DNA of 43,270 nt from the NCBI RefSeq assembly GCF_022234545.1, contig NZ_JAIEUI010000035.1:1-43270 (forward strand), written 5' to 3'. The first letter of the stretch is position 1. Every line of letters begins with the position of its first letter. This stretch comes from Paenibacillus piscarius. Lineage in GTDB: Bacteria; Bacillota; Bacilli; Paenibacillales; Paenibacillaceae. The translations under genes and the position numbers were made by a program. The notes under the pieces are model-generated. The model had not been told where the DNA came from. It worked only from the letters and a program-made list of their open reading frames with translations, and ran no database searches. Positions 24,610-33,713 of this stretch are shown in pieces.

Positions 24610-25524
24610 TCACGGGTTGCTTTTAAAACGCTTCATATCCTCTTTGGGCGGAGCACCAAACATCCTGGAGTACTCCCGGCTGAATTGTGTCGGACTCTCA
24701 TAACCTACCTGAAAAGCAGCATCCGCTGCGTTCTCTGAACCGGATAATAACAGGCGGCGGGCTTCCTGAAGCCTTAGCTGTTTTTGAAATTGAATCGGAC
24801 TCATGCCGGTGATTACCTTGAAGTGCCGATGGAACGACGGAACGCTCATCTTCGCGATGTGTGCCAGATCCTCAATGCGGAATGCTTCCTGATAATGATT
24901 CAGAATGTGCTCAATGGCATGCTTGATATGAACGCTGGGACTCCCCTCGGTTACCATTTGTCTTAAGGAGTCACCGTGTTCACCGTGCAGTACCTTGTAT
25001 AGAATTTCTTTGGCAACAAGCGGTGCCAGCACAGGAATATCGTCAGGTGTATCTAGCAGCCGGACCAGCCTCACAACAGCATCTAACAGCGGGACATCCA
25101 ACTCGCCAACATTCATCCCGCGTCTGGATTTTCCCTTGGCGTTCGCCTGGAGTGCATCATCGCTTACCAGCTCCAGAATATGGCCGGGCGTAAATTCAAT
25201 CCTGCAGGTTAGGTTGGGCACTTCGGGGGAAGCTTCCAGCACTTCGGCAATGATCGGCAAATCCATAGAGGCTACCAGATAGTGCGGCGGACCATACCTG
25301 AAGCGCTCTTTTCCAATGACAATATCCTTAAGACCTTGAACGACGATACAGAGGGAAGGGTTGTTCAGCTTGTAGGGAGGTTCAGTCTCGGTTGAATGGT
25401 AAGGAATGGAACAGCGGGAGAAGCTAAGGGACGAAATCAAGGTAGACTGAGGACCATTTATAGGCGTATGCCGATCCGTGAGCTCCGCAAGCTCATTTTG
25501 CAAATAATGATGAAGGTCAAACAT
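24610..25524 (-). CDS. AraC-family transcriptional regulator, 304 aa
   Basis: An N-terminal AraC-type ligand domain (residues about 25-180, with SLCIVVQGLKDIVIGKERFR and CRIEFTPGHILELVSDD) is followed by two helix-turn-helix motifs (about 205-300). These are FRIEDLAHIAKMSVPSFHRH and AADAAFQVGYESPTQFSREY, ending FGAPPKEDMK. Start at ATG behind AGGAGGTACC. These regulators often control an adjacent oxidoreductase, here the aldo/keto reductase 115 bases downstream. A short fragment of a related gene sits at 33951-34015. Confidence 0.9.
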   Translation of the reverse strand: MFDLHHYLQNELAELTDRHTPINGPQSTLISSLSFSRCSIPYHSTETEPPYKLNNPSLCIVVQGLKDIVIGKERFRYGPPHYLVASMDLPIIAEVLEASPEVPNLTCRIEFTPGHILELVSDDALQANAKGKSRRGMNVGELDVPLLDAVVRLVRLLDTPDDIPVLAPLVAKEILYKVLHGEHGDSLRQMVTEGSPSVHIKHAIEHILNHYQEAFRIEDLAHIAKMSVPSFHRHFKVITGMSPIQFQKQLRLQEARRLLLSGSENAADAAFQVGYESPTQFSREYSRMFGAPPKEDMKRFKSNP

Positions 25525-25628
25525 ACGGTACCTCCTGTAAAAGCTCTATCTTTAGGACTGTATTAAGTAATTTTCATCATGATAGCTCAATAGGGGGTAT
25601 GTTGCAAGGACGCTAAGATCCAATCAGG

Positions 25629-25700
25629 TGATTTGCAAACTTGTGCTTCTCGCCGTAATAAAGCAATGATTTGTACGGTATAAAACAATGATTTGCAAGG
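25629..25700. repeat. three short direct repeats upstream of the BtrH-like gene
   Basis: The motif [AG]NAATGATTTG or GTGATTTGCAA occurs three times (TGATTTG at 25629, 25667 and 25689) about 80-150 bases before the start at 25781. Such spaced copies could be an operator. The rest of 25525-25780 shows nothing else I can support. Confidence 0.35.
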
Positions 25701-25780
25701 TTCACAATCAATGTGGGACAAAATACAATGTAGTTAAGAGATTAATGTTCCAAGTGAAATAAGCATAGGAGTGATAAGGG

Positions 25781-27376
25781 ATGAAAGAAGTATTACCAAT
25801 AAACTTAGCTAATCTGATCAAAACATATTCCTACCATGCTAATATTTCAGCAATACTTTTAGATGATAAAATAGAAGAAGAAGCAAATGTGTGGTTTTCA
25901 AATGTGAAATTAGATCCTACTTCGGAAGGGAATGTCTGGTTTGAGCGACAAATAAGTGAATTCAGTTCTTCCGAAGAAATAGAAGTGTTAAACAATATAG
26001 CTATTTCTAATCGGACAAGTGCAGCGTGCAGCAATGGGGATATTTCATCATTGAATAAAAACGACGATTTCAGGTATATTTATTCGAAGATCACAGGAGA
26101 TTCGAGTATAGAAATTTCAATCGACCATATTAAAAACTCGGGTGTTTGGTCAAAAGCGGGGCTAATGTTTAGAGAAGATATCAGTTCTGATTCGAAATAT
26201 GTATTTATTTTTGCAACTCCTTCTGTAAATGGGATATGTTTTCAAGTGAGAGATTCGCAATGTGAAGCACCAAAACTAGAATATATAGATAAATCCAGTT
26301 TTCCTATTAGGTTGAAAATTGAACGAGTCAAAGACAGTGTTAATCTGTACTATGGCCGCAGTCCGCATAATTTGAAATTTTTTAAAGAAGTATCTTTTAA
26401 GTCAAAGAACAAGCTTTACATGGGATTAGCGATGTGTTCGTCAGAAGAAAACTCATATATGAACTGGTACGCCTCAGATTTCATTCAATTATATTGTTAC
26501 AAGGATTTTAATATGCATTCGATCCCGATTGATTTCAATGTGGGTCCACATAAAGATGATTTTTACTCTTTTTGTCCGCTTCTTAACGTTCAAAAAATAA
26601 ATTATTCGTTAATTGAAAAACTAGATATTTGTATTATAGATCTGATAATTAATGCAATAAATGAAGGGCAATATATTGACATTGGGCTAAATGAATTTTA
26701 CATACCAGAAAGAGATGCATATCGGGAATATCCCCGCATTCACTCCAGCATGATTTATGGGTATGACAGTGAAAACAAGACATTCGATCTCGTGGGGTAT
26801 ACACAAGGTAATATTTTTGGAAATAGCAAGGTGACATTTGAAGAGTTTGAAAAAGCTCTAATAAAAGATAAAGAGCATGATATATTATTAATTAAACCAC
26901 ATGTATATAGATCCTTCAGCTTTAACATAGAATCAGTGAAGAGACAATTAAGTGACTATATTCATGCTGCTGATTCTTTTTCAAGTCTTGTAACCAGCCG
27001 TAATTATGATCCGGATATGGTTTATGGAGTAGATGTATACGATTATCTGATACAAAATATTGTCACGAATCAAATTGGCATAAGACCATTGAATCTGATA
27101 TATGAGCATAAAAAGCTAATGCTAATGAGACTGAATTACATGCGAAAGAGGGGTCTAATCAGTGAAAATATATTTGAGCTGCTCTTTCCGCAATTCAAAT
27201 CACTTATGGATCTTGCATATACTACAAGACAGCAATATTTAAAGCATATATTGGCCTATAACATAAAGCTAATAAAAATAATTATTTCTAATTTAGTATC
27301 AATGAAAGCTAAGGAGTTAGAATGGATCCCTAAATTAATTGATTGCTTAGCAAATGAGGCGCAAATAAGTAATTAA
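25781..27376 (+). CDS. BtrH/C39-like protein with inserted concanavalin-like domain, 531 aa
   Basis: Start at ATG behind GGAGTGATAAGGG. The ends look like one domain split in two. Residues 1-45 (LPINLANLIKTYSYHANISA, WFSNV) and 240-400 (WYASDFIQLYCYKDFNMHSI, INEGQYIDIGLNEFYIPERD, HSSMIYGYDSENKTFDLVGY) resemble the BtrH-N/C39-like cysteine-peptidase fold of natural-product clusters. Residues about 55-238 between them (SGVWSKAGLMFREDISSDSK, FPIRLKIERVKDSVNLYYGR) are a DUF1349-like concanavalin domain. The expected N-terminal Cys is Ser17 here. The C-terminus is helical. BtrH moves acyl groups from a carrier protein, so a link to the ACP of the facing operon is plausible but unproven. Confidence 0.65.
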   Translation: MKEVLPINLANLIKTYSYHANISAILLDDKIEEEANVWFSNVKLDPTSEGNVWFERQISEFSSSEEIEVLNNIAISNRTSAACSNGDISSLNKNDDFRYIYSKITGDSSIEISIDHIKNSGVWSKAGLMFREDISSDSKYVFIFATPSVNGICFQVRDSQCEAPKLEYIDKSSFPIRLKIERVKDSVNLYYGRSPHNLKFFKEVSFKSKNKLYMGLAMCSSEENSYMNWYASDFIQLYCYKDFNMHSIPIDFNVGPHKDDFYSFCPLLNVQKINYSLIEKLDICIIDLIINAINEGQYIDIGLNEFYIPERDAYREYPRIHSSMIYGYDSENKTFDLVGYTQGNIFGNSKVTFEEFEKALIKDKEHDILLIKPHVYRSFSFNIESVKRQLSDYIHAADSFSSLVTSRNYDPDMVYGVDVYDYLIQNIVTNQIGIRPLNLIYEHKKLMLMRLNYMRKRGLISENIFELLFPQFKSLMDLAYTTRQQYLKHILAYNIKLIKIIISNLVSMKAKELEWIPKLIDCLANEAQISN

Positions 27377-27396
27377 CTTACTCTGGTTACCCATGC

Positions 27397-27459
27397 AAAA
27401 ACACCTCCAAGATTTTTCCCCTATCTTACGATAAGGATCCATTCTCTTGGGGGTGTTTT
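27397..27459. terminator. bidirectional terminator between convergent genes
   Basis: AAAACACCTCCAAGA and TCTTGGGGGTGTTTT form a 15-base near-perfect inverted repeat around a 33-base spacer, ending both the BtrH-like gene (+) and the RiPP operon (-). Confidence 0.75.
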
Positions 27460-27488
27460 GATTTGTCTCACATGACTGTCGGCTTAGC

Positions 27489-29090
27489 TCAGATGGCCGC
27501 TCCAGTAGTCGGTAATTGAATCACCTGATCTGCCAGCGTAATAAACTCCGGATCGTGCGAGACATATACAATCGTACAATCGGAAGCAGAAAGGATGTCT
27601 TTAAGCCACTCTTTACCCTGGGCATCCAAATGATTAGACGGCTCATCCATGAAGATCAGCTGAGCCTTTTTCAGTAGTGCCCGGGCTATAGCAATTCGCT
27701 GCTTCTCACCGCCTGAACAGCTTTGCGGCTCAGTACCTTGCTCATGGATTTCGAACAAACCTGCCTCTTTGATAATGTGAAGCACCTCATCGGCTGCTGC
27801 ATCCGGATTTGCCAGTTGAATATTGTCCAATAGTGAGACCGGAAACAGAAAGGGTTCCTGCTCGATATACGCAATCTGGCGATAATAAGAAGAGGGAGAA
27901 ATTGCAGATAGACTTTCTCCATTCAAAAGAATGCTGCCGGCTGCTGGCGTCAGCATGCCGGAAAGCAGGTGAAGCAGCGTCGTTTTACCGGTACCGTTAG
28001 GTCCGACGATCGCCGTCTTTTCTCCTGGCTTAATCGTGATATCAATGTTGTCAAGCAGTGCGACGGATTCACTATAACGGAATTGCAAACCGTGGCATTC
28101 AAGTGTCAGCGGGTCGTCTGATAGCACGATTTGTCCTGACTCAGCAGAGTCAGCGGCAATTTCACTGATTTTTGGCATGAACTGCTTGTAAAGGGCATGG
28201 CTTTTGATAGCGGAAGCTAATTTCTGATACACATCAGTCAGGCTTGCGGATAATCCCAGAGCACTCATAATGGCTCCAGCCATGATTTCTTGATGTGCTG
28301 CAAGCCAGGCTCCAACCAGCAGAAGAAGCAGATTGCCGCAAGAGGATGAGATGAAGCTTACATTGCGGATAGCATACAGGATGCGCATACTCTTTTTTAG
28401 CGAGTGGTTCATGTGGTTTGTGAAGGAATCCCGGAAAAGGGCAATCCATTGATCTTTTATTCCATACAATTTAAAATAACCGGCGCCGTTGATGACGTCA
28501 AACTCCAGATTCCGCTGTTCCAGCTCAAAATCCCGGACTTGCATTTTGTACACAGCTTCGAGCCGTTTGGTGATACGAATGGCGGCAAGCGGAGTAGCAG
28601 CAGCTAAGATGCAAGTCAGAGCCAGCCAGATATGGGTTTCGAAAAGCTTTGTCAAAATAACAGTACCGACAATCAGAGCCACCGGCAGATCCGTCAGAAC
28701 TCTCACGATAGCCATCCGGTATTCATGAGGGTCCTGCTCCAGCCTGTACTGAATCTCAGCTTCAGTGAATTTTTGTATGTCTGGTATCGATTTATGAATG
28801 AACTGATTGATGATATAGCGGTCATGCTGCAGGGCGTTGCGGAACATCAAGATATTTTTAACATATTGCAGTAAAGGGATTAACAGGATACTTGTAAGCA
28901 AAGCCAAGACTAGCATTATCAGCGATGTCGAAGGGAATGAACGGGAGCCGTAGAGGATGTCGTTGGTGACAGACCCGATAGTTTGGTAGATAAAAACAGA
29001 AAGAGCGCCTATGGATGCCCCCTCCACAACACCCAGTACAATCGTCCAACGCAAAAAGTATACGGTCTGCAGCAATGGTGATCTAGACAT
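27489..29090 (-). CDS. ABC half-transporter (permease + ATPase), 533 aa
   Basis: The N-terminal 300 residues hold the exporter-type transmembrane domain with about five or six helices. The C-terminal ATPase has Walker A GPNGTGKTT (about residue 362), Q-loop IEQEPFLFP, signature SCSGGEKQR, Walker B LIFMDEPSNHLD and switch VSHD. It lacks the N-terminal C39 peptidase domain found in many bacteriocin exporters. It is the last gene of the RiPP operon and overlaps the preceding ABC gene by 8 bases, so the two probably form a heterodimer that exports the mature peptide. Confidence 0.9.
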   Translation of the reverse strand: MSRSPLLQTVYFLRWTIVLGVVEGASIGALSVFIYQTIGSVTNDILYGSRSFPSTSLIMLVLALLTSILLIPLLQYVKNILMFRNALQHDRYIINQFIHKSIPDIQKFTEAEIQYRLEQDPHEYRMAIVRVLTDLPVALIVGTVILTKLFETHIWLALTCILAAATPLAAIRITKRLEAVYKMQVRDFELEQRNLEFDVINGAGYFKLYGIKDQWIALFRDSFTNHMNHSLKKSMRILYAIRNVSFISSSCGNLLLLLVGAWLAAHQEIMAGAIMSALGLSASLTDVYQKLASAIKSHALYKQFMPKISEIAADSAESGQIVLSDDPLTLECHGLQFRYSESVALLDNIDITIKPGEKTAIVGPNGTGKTTLLHLLSGMLTPAAGSILLNGESLSAISPSSYYRQIAYIEQEPFLFPVSLLDNIQLANPDAAADEVLHIIKEAGLFEIHEQGTEPQSCSGGEKQRIAIARALLKKAQLIFMDEPSNHLDAQGKEWLKDILSASDCTIVYVSHDPEFITLADQVIQLPTTGAAI

Positions 29091-30735
29091 AAGTACGATC
29101 CCTTTCTTGTCCTTCTGTAGGTTCTCTATTTAACTGGATGGCCAGATTTGAGCTTGCTTGGAACAGATCATCATGGCTGACTATGATTAAAGCACGTTTG
29201 TCATCCTGCAAACATTTCATCAGTGCCGCTTTGGAATTGTGATCCAGGGAGTTATCCGGTTCATCCAGAAGAAGGAGTGAAGCCGAGGGTTTCATTAAAG
29301 CAGCGGCAAGATAGACTTTTTTGCGTTCTCCTCCCGACAATTCACTGATGGTATGCTTGCTCAATCTGTCATCATTTAAATTGAGGGTGCTGCACAGTTG
29401 AAGGGTTCTCTGGAGGATGTCAGGATGAGCTGAATATAAAAGGCTGAATAATTGCATAGGAGTTATGGATAGCTTCAAATCCGCTTGGGGAAGCAGGGAG
29501 AGCTCCAGGAAAAGCTCATCCTCTGGAATTGACGCCAGCTCCGTCCCCCGGAAATAGATCTGACCTTCAGCTAGCGGGACATGTCTGGTCAGCAGCCGTA
29601 AAAGTGTGGATTTACCTGATCCATTTTTTCCTTGTATCAGCAGATGATCATGCTCCATTAGTTGGAAATGCCATGATTGATTAGCTACAGCTGAGTCTAT
29701 CTCCGCTTTTGCCTTCATTACTTCGAGTAACAATGGGGGAGAAGACTCCCTTTTTGCAGCAATACGCAAAGAATTGGATGATTCTGTACCGTTGATCTTA
29801 TGAAATAGACTTAATCTTTCATTTGCAGCGGTATAAACGGCTTTTTGAGAAAAATGTGAGCATAACGTGCTAACGGCTGAATAGAAGCCGGGGCTCAGCA
29901 TGAGGAGGGCTAGGCCATTAGTCAGCGTAATTACATCTATCCAAATCAGGTATCCGACAATGCCGTATGTGCCAAATTTGACGGCGTGTTCCACACCCTT
30001 CGTCAGCACTTCCTCCGAAGCTAATGTTTTTTCAGCCTTACTGCCGACTCCGTTGTACTCATTATGAATTTTCTTGAGCTGCTGCATAAACCAATGGTGG
30101 CCGGAGTAGATCTGGAGAATCCGGAAAGCCTTGAAACCGGATATAAGATGATTGGTAAGCTCGGCTTCAATATCTCGTGTGTCCATATACTGGGTATACA
30201 TATATTTTCTGATTACGATTGGCGGAATAACATGCAGTATGGATATGAAGGCAAGGATCAGAGCAAATAAAGGATTGACTGACAGGAAATAACCCGAATA
30301 GATAACAGCAGTGACGGAGGCGCTAATCAAGCCGGGGAGCACTGTAGTTTTATAATCTGCCAGTTCGTTCAGGTCATTCGAGAGATGTTCAATCATCTTG
30401 CCTTCGCCCATTCGTTCAATCTGTAGCATATCCAGTGACAAGAAACGGTGAATCATGGACATTTTCAACTGGTTTTTTTTTCGCTCTACCGTGAGTTGTA
30501 AAAGTAAATAAAAAAAGTAGTCTATTGTATAATATACGATGACTATCGTAAGGAGCTCCAGACTCCCGGTTTGTAACGCCCTGAAATCGGTTCTAAGCGA
30601 TGCCTCCAAAATATGGGCCAGCTTGAATGCTGTCAGCAAACCAAACGGAATAGCCAAAAGATTTCTTAACGTCAAACCGCAAACCAGTTTTGCAAACCGA
30701 ACGTTGAACGTCATCAGGGAACCACACGCTTTCAT
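29083..30735 (-). CDS. ABC half-transporter (permease + ATPase), 550 aa
   Basis: Exporter-type transmembrane domain (residues about 15-310) and ATPase domain with Walker A QGKNGSGKSTLL, Q-loop LLPQADLKLS, signature ISELSGGERKK and Walker B LLLLDEPDNSLD, then H-loop VSHDD. It has no peptidase domain. The start ATG overlaps the stop of the preceding radical SAM gene by four bases (ATGA), so translation is coupled. Together with the next gene it should form a heterodimeric exporter. Sequence differences in the ATPase sites suggest one site may be weaker, as in many heterodimers. Confidence 0.9.
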   Translation of the reverse strand: MKACGSLMTFNVRFAKLVCGLTLRNLLAIPFGLLTAFKLAHILEASLRTDFRALQTGSLELLTIVIVYYTIDYFFYLLLQLTVERKKNQLKMSMIHRFLSLDMLQIERMGEGKMIEHLSNDLNELADYKTTVLPGLISASVTAVIYSGYFLSVNPLFALILAFISILHVIPPIVIRKYMYTQYMDTRDIEAELTNHLISGFKAFRILQIYSGHHWFMQQLKKIHNEYNGVGSKAEKTLASEEVLTKGVEHAVKFGTYGIVGYLIWIDVITLTNGLALLMLSPGFYSAVSTLCSHFSQKAVYTAANERLSLFHKINGTESSNSLRIAAKRESSPPLLLEVMKAKAEIDSAVANQSWHFQLMEHDHLLIQGKNGSGKSTLLRLLTRHVPLAEGQIYFRGTELASIPEDELFLELSLLPQADLKLSITPMQLFSLLYSAHPDILQRTLQLCSTLNLNDDRLSKHTISELSGGERKKVYLAAALMKPSASLLLLDEPDNSLDHNSKAALMKCLQDDKRALIIVSHDDLFQASSNLAIQLNREPTEGQERDRTYV

Positions 30736-31991
30736 TTTTGGAATATAATCATTCTATTGCAGGTGGAATGTTGCTGACAATTATTCCTATACGTAGTCGT
30801 TACTTCATTCCAATCTATCTTTAAACCCCCTTCAACGTACTCTTCCCAGCTTGTAAGATTTAAATTGTATAAATCTTTATAAATGATACAAGGAGTAAAA
30901 TTGAAAGTTTCAGAAAGTCCCCAAGTACGATTTCCTGCTCCACATGCTAAACAGGGTGATGAATAAATATTTTGCATTTCTTCTCTGTAATCACTAGCGT
31001 TGTAATAAATGTCTCTTTCCCAAGGCAATATTTTTATTTGGTCAGTGTAATGTAATTGAGATTTCTGTATAGTTCTAAAAACTTTATTTAGTTCTGTTTC
31101 AGTTAGCATCCAATCATCAACGGATGCTGATTGAGTTAACCTTCCTACAGAAAGCGGCGCTCCAATGTTTAAAACATTTGCCCCTAAACTTATGGCACAT
31201 TCAATATAACTATCTATTCTTTGAAGAACTTGTTTATTCATAACGACATTCATTTTGAAGGATTTATTCATTTCTTTTAATAACAAACAACTCTTTTGCA
31301 GCATAGAAAATCCCTTTGCATTGCCAGTATTTAGTTTGTATTGCTCATCAGATAATCCGTATAAGGTCAAACTTATATTAGAGGTACTAGCTAATGTGCT
31401 TTTCTTTAAGGTGTGCAATAGCGTCCCGTTACTGCTCAGCTCTATCTGATAGTAATGCTTAAATTCCTCTATTAATTCTTCCAAATAAGGAGCAACCAAA
31501 GGCTCACCGCCTGTAAGATGAATGGCAGGGATTAGACCTTTATATTTATGCAAAAAGGAAAAGATTTTGTCTTTATTCATAGAAGATACATTTCCATCAT
31601 TGGCTTCTTTATAGCAATGTGAGCAATATAAGTTGCACTTATTGGTTAATTCAATACTTATTTTTTTGGGATAGTAATGTTGAGTTTTTCCAGTAATCTT
31701 TAAAATTGAACCGGATTGTGTCAGCGGGGCCGTTGTAGTAAATAGCTTTTGTCCTAATTCGGATTCGATAAAAAATAAAGCGGCCTGTCTGAGTTCATCC
31801 CGGTATTCAATATTGGCATCAAGAAGGCTCCATTTTTCAATTTCAATACCACTATTATTTAGCACCATATCCATTACTAAAGATTTAGCAGGGTTTAATA
31901 TATATTCTTCGTCTTGAAACTCAATAATGCTACATTCGCCAAAATAGTGAATTCCTATAACATTGGGGTTAATATAAATGGTCATGTTCAT
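30732..31991 (-). CDS. radical SAM peptide-modifying enzyme, 419 aa
   Basis: The CxxxCxxC site is CNLYCSHC (Cys119, 123, 126), followed by HLTGGEPLVAPYL (GGE SAM-binding motif). The C-terminus has clustered Cys (SSPCLACGAG, TPCIIYKD, NNCQQHSTC) for extra iron-sulfur clusters of the SPASM/twitch type. The N-terminal 90 residues (FGECSIIEFQDEEYILNPAK) look like the leader-peptide-binding part common in such enzymes. It would use SAM radicals to modify the precursor, most likely at Cys-linked positions. It starts 5 bases behind the stop of the second radical SAM gene. Confidence 0.88.
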   Translation of the reverse strand: MNMTIYINPNVIGIHYFGECSIIEFQDEEYILNPAKSLVMDMVLNNSGIEIEKWSLLDANIEYRDELRQAALFFIESELGQKLFTTTAPLTQSGSILKITGKTQHYYPKKISIELTNKCNLYCSHCYKEANDGNVSSMNKDKIFSFLHKYKGLIPAIHLTGGEPLVAPYLEELIEEFKHYYQIELSSNGTLLHTLKKSTLASTSNISLTLYGLSDEQYKLNTGNAKGFSMLQKSCLLLKEMNKSFKMNVVMNKQVLQRIDSYIECAISLGANVLNIGAPLSVGRLTQSASVDDWMLTETELNKVFRTIQKSQLHYTDQIKILPWERDIYYNASDYREEMQNIYSSPCLACGAGNRTWGLSETFNFTPCIIYKDLYNLNLTSWEEYVEGGLKIDWNEVTTTYRNNCQQHSTCNRMIIFQK

Positions 31992-31996
31992 TGCTC

Positions 31997-33415
31997 CTAT
32001 TTTTTAACTTTGTCTCTGATATTAAGGAATTTAAAAAGCTTGTTATATGATTGCGGATTTTTTCTTAAAAGATCATTTAAGGTTACAATGGAATGCATGG
32101 CAGTATATTGAACGATTTCGCAAAAGAAAGGATCTGGTTCGGAAATATTGCCTGTAGACAAATAGGAGTTGTGAAAACAATCACCTGAACAGACAAATCT
32201 AGCCCAACATTCTTTACAGGAATCCCGTTCATAGATTGACTGATTTTCAAAGTTAGAAAGCTTTGAATGATCCAAACCGTTGTCCAAATCCCCGATACAA
32301 AATTCCTCCATGCCAATAAAACTATCACAAGGGTAAATCTTTCTATCCGGGGTAAAGCTCAGTTTTGAACGAGCTGCATGGCAACGATAATCGTAAGGCT
32401 TTTTTAATATAATTCTGCGGGTTAATTTACCAAAATGATCATTATCATTCAGAAAAGTTAACCAGGGCTGAAGGTTATCCTGAACTGCTTCTGCCAACAC
32501 ATATTCAAATAGTTGAGCAATATGTTCCTTTAAATTAGTTATTTCTGATTTATTAAAATCTACATTTTTATCATCTGGTTGAGATAATCTGACCAGTTTC
32601 ATTTGAACAGTTTTAAACCCTAGTTTATAATGATGATCTATTATTTCCTTTAAATTCGAATTATGTTTTGTGATAACTGACAAGCCCCATAATTCCTTGC
32701 TCTTATTTGAGAAATCAGAAGATAATATCATCTTGATGTTTTCTATCACATCGTCGTAGGTCTCTTTATCATCATGGTATAACCGCTGATCATTTTGTTC
32801 TTTATTACCATCAAGACTTAGTCCAAAGAGTAAATTTTGTGATTCGAAAAAAGCAAGGTCACTCTCATCCAATAGTGTTCCATTTGTGCAAAGCCATATA
32901 AATAATTCCCGCTTGTTTAGTTTGAACTGGTGTTTTAGAGTCATAACAGAATTTCTAAATGCCTTTTTATTAATAAGTGGCTCTCCGCCACTAACATAAT
33001 CCAATCTGAATTCATTACATTCAGGCATCCAATTAAAGCAAATAAAATTTGAAATATCTCGTAAGGTATGATCATCATGCATTCGTATTTGGTTAGTATA
33101 GTTATTACCTGATGAGGCAAAGCAATATCTACACTTTAGATTACAGCCATGAACGGGTGCTAATGAGAAGTAAGCTTTATCTGCAGGAGTATTTTCGTGC
33201 TGATGGGGGATAGAGGTATTAAAAAAAACATTATTATCAGATAGTGATTGTAGGAGCACTAATTCCTCGTCACCTAATAAGCTAAGGTCATTAGAAGTTA
33301 ATGCATTATAAATTGAAGAATTAGTTTCACAAAATATCATCTTATAAATATCAAATAAGAAGTACTTATCGTTGTCTTTAAATACGTGGTAGGATTTTGA
33401 GTCAATACTAAACAT
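31997..33415 (-). CDS. radical SAM/SPASM peptide maturase, 472 aa
   Basis: Start chosen at ATG 33415 (MFSIDSKSYHVF), which overlaps the ACP stop (33408) by 8 bases and has AAGGA about 9 bases upstream; longer readings run through the ACP gene. The catalytic CNLKCRYC is at Cys91, 95 and 98, with DYVSGGEPLINKK, SLDGNKEQND, and a SPASM C-terminus with CDSF, CKECWARFVCSGDC and CEIV. N-terminal residues 1-60 resemble the SCIFF/sactipeptide maturase leader-recognition region. These enzymes form thioether bonds from Cys to peptide carbons. This is the likely first maturase of the precursor at 33714-33818. Confidence 0.9.
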   Translation of the reverse strand: MFSIDSKSYHVFKDNDKYFLFDIYKMIFCETNSSIYNALTSNDLSLLGDEELVLLQSLSDNNVFFNTSIPHQHENTPADKAYFSLAPVHGCNLKCRYCFASSGNNYTNQIRMHDDHTLRDISNFICFNWMPECNEFRLDYVSGGEPLINKKAFRNSVMTLKHQFKLNKRELFIWLCTNGTLLDESDLAFFESQNLLFGLSLDGNKEQNDQRLYHDDKETYDDVIENIKMILSSDFSNKSKELWGLSVITKHNSNLKEIIDHHYKLGFKTVQMKLVRLSQPDDKNVDFNKSEITNLKEHIAQLFEYVLAEAVQDNLQPWLTFLNDNDHFGKLTRRIILKKPYDYRCHAARSKLSFTPDRKIYPCDSFIGMEEFCIGDLDNGLDHSKLSNFENQSIYERDSCKECWARFVCSGDCFHNSYLSTGNISEPDPFFCEIVQYTAMHSIVTLNDLLRKNPQSYNKLFKFLNIRDKVKK

Positions 33416-33662
33416 TAGAACCAACTTCCTTATTGATATAATCAATAATGTCTTGGATAACTTTAAATTCAACATTCATATCAATTTCCACATTAAATTT
33501 CTCCTCTATCATCACTATTAATTGAACAATTTCCAATGAAGATAAAGCTAGATCATTTACTAAACCCGAATTATTATGTACGTCCTTAGGTTTGCCGCAT
33601 AGAGTTGTTATCATTTCATAAAGCATGTTCTCAACATCATCTTTCGGGTTATGATTATTCAT
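33408..33662 (-). CDS. acyl carrier protein of the peptide cluster, 84 aa
   Basis: The motif DLALSSLEIVQLIVMIEE is the DSL-like phosphopantetheine site of acyl carrier proteins, with the attachment Ser in place of the usual DS (Leu-Ser-Ser here), and it is followed by FNVEIDMNVEFKVIQDIIDY. Size and helix pattern fit a stand-alone ACP. Start at ATG behind AAGGAGGC. Its place between a peptide precursor and two radical SAM genes is unusual; a comparable carrier-related protein occurs in some Clostridium peptide-maturation systems (from memory). It may carry an acyl or amino-acyl group to the peptide. Confidence 0.85.
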   Translation of the reverse strand: MNNHNPKDDVENMLYEMITTLCGKPKDVHNNSGLVNDLALSSLEIVQLIVMIEEKFNVEIDMNVEFKVIQDIIDYINKEVGSNV

Positions 33663-33682
33663 AAGAGCCTCCTTATAAAAAA

Positions 33683-33705
33683 GGACGAAAGTTTAGCTTT
33701 CGTCC
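33683..33705 (-). terminator. attenuator between precursor and maturation genes
   Basis: On the minus strand GGACGAAAG-CTAAA-CTTTCGTCC is a perfect 9-bp stem followed by TTTTTT. It lies 9 bases behind the precursor stop. It should release most transcripts after the precursor and let a fraction read into the enzymes, the usual stoichiometry control in peptide clusters. Confidence 0.85.
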
Positions 33706-33713
33706 CCTCGTTT

